DNA of 64,000 nt from Curvularia sp. ZM96 (taxonomy: Eukaryota > Ascomycota > Dothideomycetes > Pleosporales > Pleosporaceae), in assembly GCA_022457065.1 (NCBI GenBank), contig JAJGBQ010000005.1, forward strand, positions 3,968,001 to 4,032,000, in the 5' to 3' direction. The notes under the pieces were generated by a model. The model saw only the letters and a program-made list of their open reading frames with translations, was not told where the DNA came from and did no database searches. Position numbers and translations under genes: made by a program. This document shows positions 11,093-20,379 of this stretch, piece by piece (positions within the stretch are counted from its first letter, which is position 1; each line of letters opens with the position of its first letter).

Positions 11093-11702
11093 GTTGGAGG
11101 GGGTTGGGGCCCAGCTTGTGTGGTGTGGGTGGGGATACGTGTGATCGCAATGATGGGTGCTGGTGCAAGACGTCCGGGAACGCAGATGACTACCTTTTTT
11201 TTTAATCGTACTTGCTGCCGTTCCTGATGCGAAATCTTTTCTTGTGATTTATCCATGTGCAAACCCACCATCACATACCGCCTGGTGCCGTTGCTGCCCA
11301 ACGGCTAGAACAATAGCAAGCACATTTCCCGCCTTGCACCTCCGCCAAACCCGTATTCATCTCGAGTACTGCACTACCAGCAATGGGTAGAACAATGCTA
11401 AGTCAGAACAATGGGAAGCAAGTGCAAAATTCTTCAGGCCGTCACTTCCGCAGGTACATAAAAGCCTACTACTCCTACTCCCTCGAGTCTTCTCTGGATT
11501 CCTTTCCACATAGACTATTATCCCACCGGCTGGTCCTGTCACCATCAAACTAAAGAAAACACAACAATACCACCACACCTATACCTCATATACCAACTCA
11601 ATTCTCGCTGTGCGAACGAACTATCAACTCAACATGCACGACATTTCCACACTGCTGCTGGCCCAGCATTCTTCTACATCTCTTTCTCGCGACTTCGGCG
11701 CT
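11093..11702. other. Intergenic, promoter region of the second small secreted candidate
   Basis: About 600 bp. A TATA-like ataaaag lies at about 11457-11463, followed by a CT-rich stretch and CA-rich leader up to 11634, a normal layout for a fungal promoter and 5' UTR. No gene was recognised. Confidence 0.4.
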
Positions 11703-11870
11703 ATGGCAATCGCATTCAGCACGCATATCAAGCGTGTCTTGCTACTCTCTGCGATAATAGCGAAGGCGGTGGCTTTCAGTATGGCAGAAGGTGGTGAAGA
11801 CACGACGAAGTACACTATGTGTACGACGATTGCTGGCCCTGGAACGGGCCCAGGATGTGCAGTTATGTGA
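11703..11870 (+). CDS. Possible small secreted protein, exon structure unresolved
   Basis: An in-frame ATG at 11703 begins MAIAFSTHIKRVLLLSAIIAKAVAFS, a convincing signal peptide, then a short mature part with GPGTGPGC. Read without splicing it stops at 11870 after 55 residues. Two spliced readings are possible. Donor GTGAGT at 11867 with acceptor at 11955 and a perfect CTAAC branch site adds about 31 residues without Cys. Donor GTACGA at 11821 with acceptor at 11968 adds a tail with at least three Cys ending near 12079. An upstream in-frame Met at 11634 would lengthen the N-terminus. The good promoter-like upstream region argues for a transcribed gene; the product is uncertain. No family is recognised. 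Confidence 0.4.
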   Translation: MAIAFSTHIKRVLLLSAIIAKAVAFSMAEGGEDTTKYTMCTTIAGPGTGPGCAVM

Positions 11871-11955
11871 GTGGGAGAGGGAACTTGGGTACGTATGTCT
11901 TCCTGTCTGCTTGGGAAATCGTATAGGCAGACATGTGGACTAACTCTTTGATCAG

Positions 11956-12551
11956 GGATAATGTTCAGGTACACGTGACTGCGGGCAGGAGCATGCATAT
12001 GGTTTCCAAACCCATTCCTTCTCTCGGACGTGTACGGATTCCCCCGCGTTGAATGTGGGGATACAAAAATATGTGGTTTGATATGCTTCTTAGTTTTTAG
12101 GGCTTGAAGAGAAATGAGAAGGCATGGCGGCAATACTCATCCTTTTTGATTAGTTGCCTAATCGGGCTTTTCTCCCAGAGTCTTGTAACAATAGTATCTC
12201 TCCTCTCATTGGCACATTTCACCTCCAACGACCTGACATGAGGAATGAGTCCGTAGTGCAGTGTATGGTGTCAACACCTTGTTAAGGAAAAGCTTGTAAA
12301 GCTATTCATCTTCTATCTTTTCTTACACGCATATATATAAACATGCGAGCAGCACTGACTGAGCCTATTCCATCACTCTCCTTGTTTTAGAAAAAGTCGA
12401 GTTTCAATCTCAACTACACACTAGCATCTCATCGGAATGAAGCAAATATCAAACCAGAATAAAACATTAACCATTAACATGTACCATATTCCCTATCGCT
12501 ACGTTGGATATATCGTATGAAGCACTCGAAATCCCCAGTCATCATATCTCC
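11956..12551. other. Intergenic between convergent genes
   Basis: About 600 bp between the second small secreted candidate (whose last exon may reach about 12079) and the 3' end of the flavin oxidase gene. AT-rich, with atatatataa near 12331. No gene was recognised. Confidence 0.4.
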
Positions 12552-14315
12552 CTACAGCCTCTTCCTTCCATCAGGTGCTCCATGCAACTTGAAATACCCC
12601 GGCTGCAGTCTCTCGAACACGCCTTCCGGATCATACTTCTTCGCAATCTGCACCAACCTCGCCTTATTCTGCGACCCATACCCCGCCACAACATCCTGCA
12701 CCCCATTCGCATAATTCATATACAAATAATCCGTGTCCTTGCCCCTCGCCTTCGCCGCCTGCACCGCTCGCTGCTGCACCTTCAGCGCAAACGCCTGGAT
12801 GCGCGCGTCATCAGCGGGATTAGACCAGCGGGCGGAAACCAGCGCCAGCATGAGCGGCCCTTCTTCTGGGGTCAGACCAAGCGGGTTCCCACCGTTCTGC
12901 GCCGTCTTGCGGATCATGGGCTCCGAGATGACCTGGAGCGCGAGTGCGGGCGTGATATCTGCTGCGTCGACGACGCTGGGAAGTTCCTCGAAGAAGATGC
13001 TCTGTGTGATGTTGACAAGGTCTAGATCGAGCTTCGCGCTCCATGTCATGTACATTTGGCGGAATCCGTCTCCGGTGGCCGTCTGGCCCAAAGCTATCGT
13101 GAGATCGACAAGACTGCTGTTTCTAGTCTCACCCTGAAGCAAAGTTCTGGCATCGATGGCGTTGTATTCGCTGAGAACGGGGGCAAGGTTGCCGTTGGGC
13201 TCGGCGTATTCAAGCTCGACGCTGGCGACGCTGCCGAGCTGTGGGCCGCCATATGCAAAGGATAGAATCTGGTGTGCCTTCCCATCTTTCGACACGTTGA
13301 AACCGAGGTTGTAGTAGGCTTGAATGAGAGCTGGAATGGCTGGTTGGGCGTAGACGCGCATGCCGCCCCACATCATGGGAGACTTGGAGATGGCATTGAC
13401 GTGGAATTTGGTTACGATGCCGAAGTTGTTACCACCGCCGCGAAGGGCCCAGTAGAGGTCCGGGTAGGATGTCTTGCTGACATTGAGAATGCGGCCACTG
13501 GCTGTGACTACTTCGTAGGAGATGACATTGTCGCAGGCCAGGCCATGCTCGTTAGAAAAGTAAGAAATGCCTGGGCTGAATGTCAGCTTATGTTTGGTTG
13601 ATCATGTCAGTGAAGAAACTTACCTCCGCCAAGAGTCAAACCGCCGACACCGACACTGGCAGCCTGAAAAGTAGTTAGCAGAGTCTTGGTCATCCCTGTG
13701 CCTTGTATCTTACCCTGCCACCGATGATGATAAGGTTGTCTTTCTCCAGTTTCGAGTACACATCGCGCCATGTCTGACCCGGCTCGAATGTGACGCTCTT
13801 TTTATCAGCGGACACTGTAGTCTTGCTCATCTTCTCGAAGCTGATGGTGAGTCCGTTTTGTATGTTTGACCCTCCTGGTACTGCCGAGTGTCCACCGCTC
13901 TTGACGGCAAATGGACAGTCTGTCAGCCTGGAAGTAAGGACTGCGACAGATACATCTTGGGCTGTCTCAGGCTTGAAGACACAGCCTGGCGAGATGCTTT
14001 GCTGCTGGGCAGACCAATAGGAACTGGTGAAATTCTTGTACGCAGCATCGGATGGCACGACAAGTTTGTTGCTACCGAACTGTCTTCTGAGCGCGTCGCA
14101 CTAGCGAACTACATGTCAGTGTGATCCAATGACGCCACTTAGTTCCGGTTACTTACTGCTATGTGGCAATTGTTTGAGATTCCTCCAGTTGCAGGTGTTG
14201 AAACATTAACCCCCTTGTTGATCAAGGCTTCATTGACGTCAAAGTTTGGCGGCTCAAATTTGTTATTGGACAGCACACCTGCCGCCAATGCGGCAATTAA
14301 AACGAAGCTCTTCAT
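12552..14315 (-). CDS. Secreted FAD-linked oxidase of the berberine-bridge-enzyme type
   Basis: Four exons on the minus strand: 14315-14157, 14100-13714, 13663-13624 and 13570-12552, with introns of 56, 50 and 53 bp; 534 residues with phases that match at each junction. An N-terminal signal peptide (MKSFVLIAALAAGVLS) is followed by a PCMH-type FAD domain: CVFKPETAQDVSVAV, then KSGGHS with His at about 124 (the usual 8-alpha flavin link), GQTWRDVYSKL, GVGGLTLGGG, HGLACDNVISYEVV, and WALRGGGNNFGIVT. The C-terminus has the BBE motif (YLYMNYANGVQDVVAGYG, then DPEGVFERLQPG). The residue that is Cys in bicovalent family members, before GVGG, is Ala/Ser here, so a single His link is likely. Substrate is unknown; family members oxidise sugars, alcohols or alkaloid-like compounds. 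The gene ends about 240 bp from the transposon island and shows no RIP-type stops. Confidence 0.92.
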
Positions 14316-14559
14316 GCTTAAGATACGGGAGAACCAATATTAATGTCAATAGCAATTAAGCGACACGAATGTGTCGAGAAGGTGTGTATTGAGGCAACAG
14401 CAATGAAACACGTCCTTGGGAAGCAGCACCCTTTATTGCTTTCGAAGCTGGGTTTGGCTCCGGAATCCGACGACTACCGAGCTGACGACCATCCCTTCGA
14501 GTACTTTAGCAGCTTTGTATCCTAGGGAAATTCAACAGCTTAGCTCAGCTAAGAGATTA
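14316..14559. promoter_or_regulatory. Probable promoter of the flavin oxidase gene
   Basis: This 244-bp stretch lies between the ATG at 14315 and the left end of the first pogo element. It must hold the promoter unless that extends into the element. The TA at 14558-14559 is the target dinucleotide of the element. Confidence 0.35.
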
Positions 14560-14605
14560 ACGTGCCCCACCAGTCACCGGCCGACACCAGTCACCGGCCA
14601 CCCCC
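14560..14605 (+). repeat. Left terminal inverted repeat of pogo copy 1
   Basis: Starts ACGTGCCCC, then two direct copies of ACCAGTCACCGGCC separated by two or three bases, then CACCCC. It is the reverse complement of about 16343-16387. The paired motifs probably bind the transposase helix-turn-helix domain (inference). Confidence 0.9.
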
Positions 14606-14684
14606 ATCAGACCCAGCACGACGCTCTGCGCAATTGGTCCACAACAACGTAATAAAATAAGATAAAATTAAGAGATACAATCTA

Positions 14685-16306
14685 CTATCTAGCTCTACAC
14701 GAAGTGCGAGTGTGTCCTTGAATATGGCACTTCGTGCACGTCGGTAGCGCGCGCTGTCGTCGCTGACTGCTCTCACCCTGCTCAACCTCCGTGACCACCC
14801 TTTCTACCTCTGCAGTAAGCTGCTGAGCCTGCTGAGCCTAGAGCACTCCACCAGAAGCAATATATTGACGCCGCCGGTCTTGCTTTTGTTATTGACGCTG
14901 GTTAGCTGCACGTAGCTTCCTATTCTCTTCAGCAAGTATAGTTGCTGACTACATCGCTATTTGACAGCCTTTAATAACCTAGCGTAAAAGCTAGCTTGTT
15001 AGGCTTTGTGACTGCCGATGGAGTCGCTCCTGAAGAAGCTTCGCCTGCTGCTGAAGCTGAGCTACTGTATGCGGTGTTTCTGCCTGTATTGTGGCGTTGT
15101 CTATAGTTGTCTGTGGTAGAGATGGTGTCCTAACGACAGTAAGCGACGATAGGACACGAGCTGGACAAGAAGGAGAAGCCCAGTCGCCCGAAAGCTAGCT
15201 TGGATATTCTGCTGCGTGAAGACTGTCGGCCGGATCCGTGTATAGACTGCGAGGAAGTCTATCTTATCGACATGGTGGACGCCTTGACGGGCGAGCTCCT
15301 CAACCTCACGTCCGTACGCGCGCTTAAGAGGAGAGAAGCAGCTTACGTCTAGAGGCTGGAGGAGGTGCGACGTATGAGGCGGCATACAGAGAGTGATAAT
15401 CTTGTTCTCAGCGCAGTACTGATCGAACTCTGGCGTGGCGTGGCTACTATGGCCGTCTAGGATAAGAAGTCGATAGACTCCGGCTATACGAGCGGCTGTA
15501 TACTGGTTGAAGTGCTTCGCCCACTCTACGCCAAGCTGATTAGTCGTCCAGCCGTTGTCTAAGACGCCGATAGTCTAGTCTTATGGGAGGTCGCGGTACT
15601 AGCTACTTTAGTGGACCTTACCAGAGAGGATCACGAACGGTGGTAGGCACTAGCCTAAGGCGCAGATACACTCGATCGCTGTCACCCACTCGCGATTGCC
15701 TGGCTGGACGACGACTGCTCTGCCGACTCTATCAGCGCTAGTGACTACTTTTGACGTCCTAGCGACGCCCATCGCGAATCTAGTCTCGTCAAAGTTGTAG
15801 ATATCCTAATCTAGAACGCCGTACGTCTAACGCGTCTCCTCTACTAGCTTGAACCAGGCTATAATTACGGCAGGATCCTCGCAGTGGGCGCGCTGACTAC
15901 TAAAGCTTCTACTCCACTTTGTCTAAAGCTCTAGCTAACCTTAGATAAAGCGCGACACCTAGTTCTTGCCGACAGATTGTGGAGGTGGATCTTGACCACG
16001 CGCAGCGAGTAGAGCGTCTGCCATTCGTCGTACGTCAATAACATGTGGCGGAAAACCGCGTCGATCAAGGTCTAGGATCCATTGCACAAGAGATTGCTCC
16101 TCAGTAGGTAATAGCTTCCGCTTCTGGGCGTTCGCAGCTGCCTTAGGTAGACTACCTTGCAGACGGCGTCGAAGCGTTGTACGAGGGATAGTATATAACC
16201 TAGCAGCACGAGTAGGTGTGGAAATAACGTTTTTCTGAATTGAATCTATGGCAAGATTAAGTCTGCCTTCACGAGCAGTCTTTATAGAGCGTTGCTGTCG
16301 CGGCAT
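14685..16306 (-). pseudogene. Pogo transposase, disabled
   Basis: The frame starts at 16306 (MPRQQRSIKTAREGRLNLAIDSI). It has an N-terminal psq/CENP-B type helix-turn-helix region up to about 15960, then a DDE core: YNFDETRFAMGV, later LILDGHSSHATPEFDQYC and PPHTSHLLQPLDV. After about 15,160 the family reading continues in another frame; comparison with copy 2 suggests a one-base deletion there. The C-terminus carries a CCHC zinc-knuckle-like motif (CTKCHIQGHTRTSC) just before a stop at 14685-14687. In-frame TAG codons between 15955 and 15500 sit where Gln or Trp is expected, as RIP makes. The copy is therefore non-autonomous now, though its ends look usable. Confidence 0.88.
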
Positions 16307-16342
16307 TGTGGTGGTTGTGTAGAGCGTCGGGTCAGGTTGGGT

Positions 16343-16387
16343 GGGGTGGCCGGTGACTGGTGTCGGCCGGTGACTGGTGGGGCACGT
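16343..16387 (-). repeat. Right terminal inverted repeat of pogo copy 1
   Basis: The reverse complement matches the left repeat over its length, including the duplicated ACCAGTCACCGGCC motif. It is followed at once by TA and the start of pogo copy 2. Confidence 0.9.
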
Positions 16388-16389
16388 TA

Positions 16390-16435
16390 ACGTGTTCTAT
16401 CAGTAAGCTGCGCACATTAGTAAGCTGCGTACCCC
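16390..16435 (+). repeat. Left terminal inverted repeat of pogo copy 2
   Basis: ACGTGTTCTAT followed by two AGTAAGCTGCG units and ACCCC. Its partner is at about 29986-30031. Differences between the two are mostly C-to-T or G-to-A, as RIP would cause. Confidence 0.88.
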
Positions 16436-17516
16436 ACCTAACCTAACCCGACTCTCTCTACAACTACCATAATGCCGCGACAACAACGTCCTAAATTAAC
16501 TTCTCGTAAAGGTAGAATAAGTCTTGCTATAGCATCGTATTAAAATAACTAAAAACAATCTCTCTATGCTCTTATAGTAGCGTACGATATACTAGAATTA
16601 ACGCTACGAACACGTCTCCGCGGTACCTAGCCACGACTAGAGATAGCCTCTATTAACCGCAAGCTATTACTAATTAAAGAGTAGTCTCTCGTATAGTAGA
16701 TCCTAGGCCTTAATTAGCGTGGTTTTCTAGCCCGTATTATTGACGTACGACGAATAGTAGACGCTCTACTCGCCGCGCGTGGCTAAGATCTACCTCCACC
16801 ACCTATAGGCAAATGCTAGGTGTCGCGCTTTATCTAAGGCTAGGCAGAGCTTTAGACAAAGTAGACTAGACGATTTTATAGCTAGCGCGCCTTCTGCGAG
16901 AATCCTATCGTAATTATAGCCTAGTTTAAGCTAATAGAGGAGACGCGTTAGACGTATGGCGTTCTAGATTAAGACGTCTATAACTTTAACGAGACTAGAT
17001 TCGCTATAGGCGTCGCTAGGACGTTAAAAGTAGTTACTAGCGCTAATAGAGTTGGCAGAGTAGTCGTCGTATAGCTAGGCAATCGCGAGTGGGTAATAGC
17101 TATTAAGTGCGTTAACGCGTCTAGCTAGTGTCTTCTACCGTTTATAATACTATCTAGTAAAGTCTACTAGGCTAGCTAGTACGACGAGCTCCTACTTAAC
17201 TAGACTATCGCCGTCTTAGGCAACGGCTAGACGACTAATAAGCTTAGTATAGAGTAGGTAAAGCACTTTAACTAGCATATAGCCGCTCGTACGGCTAGAG
17301 TCTATCGTCTTCTTATTCTAGACGGATATAGCAGCTACGCCACGCTAGAGTTTAATTAGTACTACGCTAAGAATAAGATTATTACTCTCTGTATGCCGCC
17401 TTATACGTCGTACCTTCTCTAGCCTCTTAACGTAAGCTGCTTCTCTCCTCTTAAGCGTGCGTACGGACGTGAGGTTAAGAAACTCGCCCGTTAAGGTATC
17501 TACTATGTCGATAAAG

Positions 17517-17941
17517 TGTTAAGAGTGGATCTTGAGTGGAAGTAATATAAGACTTCTAGTGTTAAGACTCTAAGGTTAGTTTTCGCGGATAAAGTAATAG
17601 AGTAATATAAATAGTATCTCTATAAGTAACTATTATATTATAGATACTTATACTCGTAACTTAAGTTAAACATATTAAGCTATAAGGGCTTAATGCCTAT
17701 CCTATATACTAGTAATACTCGTAACCCTTAGTTAGAGGAGCCCGAGGATTACTTAGTAGCTAATGTACGAGGAGCTTTCCTCTATAGCTTATGTACGAGA
17801 AGTCTGCTAAGACTCTTTCTCATATATAGAGGTCTAAGGGAGTCACGTAACACTAACCCCCGCGTTATATATAGCCCTATCGACTAGGTGTCGATATTCC
17901 TTAACTTAACCGCCGTGCCTCCTTCCTTTAGGTTCGTAATA
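17517..17941 (-). repeat. 3' LTR of outer retroelement
   Basis: 425 bp, TGTTAAGAGT to GTTCGTAATA. It matches 28896-29320 base for base apart from mainly C/T and G/A changes. It is preceded by the target duplicate TAAAG at 17512-17516. Confidence 0.92.
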
Positions 17942-18115
17942 CTATCTCCCTCCTTTCTAAGCTTATTCTCAAGCTTTTCCGTATACCTGTGGCTAATAAT
18001 ATCTACCTCTAGGTCTAAAGAATATCTTCGTCTTGCTCTTAAGATTTGTCGCAACGGCCTCCCTACGCCCATCTCCTGCGATTATTATTTTATAAATAAC
18101 CGTTAGTGCGTCGCA

Positions 18116-18511
18116 ATGCCCGAGGTTAACGGCAAGCGTTTAAAGTGCTCTAAGTGCACTCGTCTAGGCTACCTATGTGTTAATATATCGTAGGTATTCT
18201 TAGACAAGACTCGTGAAGAGTATTAAAAGAAGGTAGACGAAGATAAGTAGTTATTAGCTTAGGTAATTTCGCGCTTAATGCGAAATAAGAAGATTTTAAA
18301 GTAGGCTAAGAAGCGTACTACGAAAAAGACTATATATCTAGCGGATACCTTGCGCGAAGGTGGTAATAACGTAGATACGCAAAAGTCTCTAGATTACCCC
18401 GCGGCAGATGCGTTAGTAGGGTTTTCGCCAGTTATGTAGAGTACTTTAGGGTTCTTAGACGCCCTCGTCTCGCCCTCGAATCCTAGCGATGCTCCTATTT
18501 TCTCTTCTTAA
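18116..18511 (+). pseudogene. Antisense accessory ORF of outer retroelement, RIP-mutated
   Basis: On the strand opposite to gag-pol, starting 174 bp inside the 3' LTR, is a 132-codon frame from ATG 18116 to TAA 18509-18511. Its internal stops are TAG or TAA at places where CAG, CAA or TGG would fit. The N-terminus has a cysteine motif (RLKCSKCTRLGYLC), followed by a Lys/Glu-rich, coiled-coil-like middle and an Ala/Pro/Ser tail. No known family is recognised. The inner element has a frame in the same place and orientation (19791-20243), which supports a real gene of the element family. Confidence 0.55.
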
Positions 18512-18519
18512 TAGTACGT

Positions 18520-19161
18520 ATTTCTTTTTATAATTCTTATAGTATTATAGGTCTATTATAGAATCTTATTTTATTAAGTTTTCCTTTTATTAGCTTTACT
18601 CTTCTAGTATAATAGTAGATATTATTTTATTTTCGATATTTCTTTAGTAGTTACTAATAGTTTTGTAGATTAGCTTCGGGTTCCTATATATTTTCTAATT
18701 CTAGGTATCCTTTCTATTTAACTAGCTATTTCTAGTAGAAGTCGTCGTCTTAGAAATTATTCCTTCTAGTTTCTTAGTATTCTCAGAGGTCTTCTACGTC
18801 GAATTCGTCGTCTTCTTCTATTTTATAGTAAAATGTTTCTTATAGTAGTGTTTTAGGGTCTGCTAGTTCTAATAGTTTAATATAGAATCTTAGATATATT
18901 TTAGCGTCTAGTAGTAGATCTAATATATAGGTTACTAGTCTATTTTACTTTAAAATTAAAAATAGTCCGACCTTAACGTTATCTAGTCCTTTACTTAGTC
19001 GTTTTATTCGAAGGTTCTTTATAAGTAGGTATACTTTATCCCCCTTCTTTAGCTAAGGTGCTATTTTTCTTTTCTAGTTAATATATAAAATACTCTAGCG
19101 TTGTATCTTTTTAAGTAATTCTCGTAACTATTCGTGTGTTTTCTTTAGTTCTTTAGCTATA
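18520..19161 (-). pseudogene. Integrase C-terminus and chromodomain of outer retroelement
   Basis: The minus-strand reading shows KKGDKVYLLIKNLRIKRLSKGLDN, the segment after the integrase core in gypsy elements (same place as GDKVFLLRQNLK in the inner copy). After an acidic spacer comes a degraded chromodomain, with LVKQKGYLELEN where VKWKGYxxxEN is expected. Many stops of RIP type. The upstream part of integrase is absent: the frame meets the inner LTR at 19161. Confidence 0.72.
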
Positions 19162-19651
19162 TGTTACACGGGGTTTCGCTATACTCACCTAGTCTCGGTC
19201 CAGGTTAGGGCGAGACTTGTATAAAGTATTCCGTGCGATTATTATCTAGCGATTCGTAGTAGAGTAAAGTTATAGGAGTTCAACTAATAATAAAGTAACA
19301 ATCAATTCTATAAGATAGAATAACAATATAGTAATCTTATTAAGTAATAACTTATAAGAAAGTATAATCTAAGTTAACTACAACGAATATAATAAGAAAA
19401 TCTAACCTATTCTTATATCTATTACAATCTACCTAGCCATTAGGATAGCTCTTGCCATCACTAACGGTCCCTTCTGCTATAACGGTCTCCTGCCATCACA
19501 TATACCCCTGCCATCACTAACGGTTATTCTTAGCGTGACAGCAGTCACGTGATTATCGCCCCGCAGTAATCATTACCTTTTAACGTGGTGCCCAATAGTC
19601 TCCAACCTACAGCCCTTATCTAGAAGAGGTCCTTCGTTATTACTTATAATA
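19162..19651 (-). repeat. 3' LTR of inner retroelement
   Basis: 490 bp, TGTTACACGG to ACTTATAATA. It aligns without gaps to 26070-26559. Differences are mostly of RIP type. Confidence 0.92.
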
Positions 19652-19790
19652 TTATCCCCCCTCTTAGGGTCATCGTCCCAATACCCTAGATTATCGTTTT
19701 CCCGTGTGTCGCTTAGCGCTAGCGGCGTAAATAAGTATAGAGATACGCCCGTCGTATCGTAAGCGTTCCTTCCTCCATGCCTCTCTAACC

Positions 19791-20243
19791 ATGCCCAAGA
19801 TTCCGTCTTCTCGCCGTATTCGTGCCTAGGGTTCGACTTCCAAGCGCCGCGCTCGTGCTAACTATATAAAAGAGCAGGGTCACGAAATAACTTACTATTA
19901 TAAGCGGTATAAGAAGAAGAACCTTCGTTACTTTATAGATACTACGACTAGTCGCTGCGCTAGATATATCTCTATTGCGGCTAAGTACAGCCTATTTATT
20001 TCTAAGGAAGAGTAGAAGAAGATTCAGCGCGAGAAGTGGCAGAAGCAGATTAAAATTGCGCGTTTAAAGGCTCAGCTAGCTTAACGTGAGCTAGAACTCC
20101 TAGAGGCTAAGGCGCAAGAGCAAGCATTTACCAATCGAGATCTCGCTATTTTAAATTTTCAGGATCGCGCGAAAGAGCAGGCCGAGGGGAGTTCTGCCCC
20201 TAGTACGGACCTTCCAATAACCAGACTATTACTACCTAAATAG
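19791..20243 (+). pseudogene. Antisense accessory ORF of inner retroelement, RIP-mutated
   Basis: A 151-codon frame from ATG 19791 to TAG 20241-20243 runs opposite to gag-pol and begins 139 bp inside the 3' LTR. It has only three internal stops (TAG, TAG, TAA), each explained by CAG/TGG or CAA mutation. The product would be basic: an Arg-rich start (MPKIPSSRRIRA), a Tyr/Lys-rich block, then a Lys/Glu/Gln/Leu-rich coiled coil of about 50 residues (KIQREKWQKQIKIARLKAQL, then RELELLEAKAQEQ) and an acidic Ser/Pro tail. No family is recognised. The position matches the outer element's ORF at 18116-18511. Confidence 0.6.
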
Positions 20244-20379
20244 TCGACTAACTTAGGCTAGTTACAGGCTAACGCTTCTTTCAACCTCTTTTCCCTTAAT
20301 TACTTCCTTTCTCTCAAGAACCCAGTTCTCGTTTCTCCAGATGCTTCCAGTGGTACTTACGTACTAGTGACTTATAGTT

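Larger units (their letters stand above)
14560..16387 (-). mobile_element. Pogo-type DNA transposon, copy 1 (1828 bp, complete ends)
   Basis: The element is bounded by TA on both sides (14558-14559 and 16388-16389) and by near-perfect terminal inverted repeats of about 45 bp. Each repeat starts ACGTGCCCC and contains a direct duplication of ACCAGTCACCGGCC followed by CACCCC. The transposase gene is on the minus strand. Length and TA target are typical of Tc1/mariner-pogo elements of Pleosporales (Molly and Pixie in Parastagonospora are of this size). It is only moderately mutated compared with copy 2, so it is probably the younger insertion. It lies directly against the end of copy 2. Confidence 0.93.
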
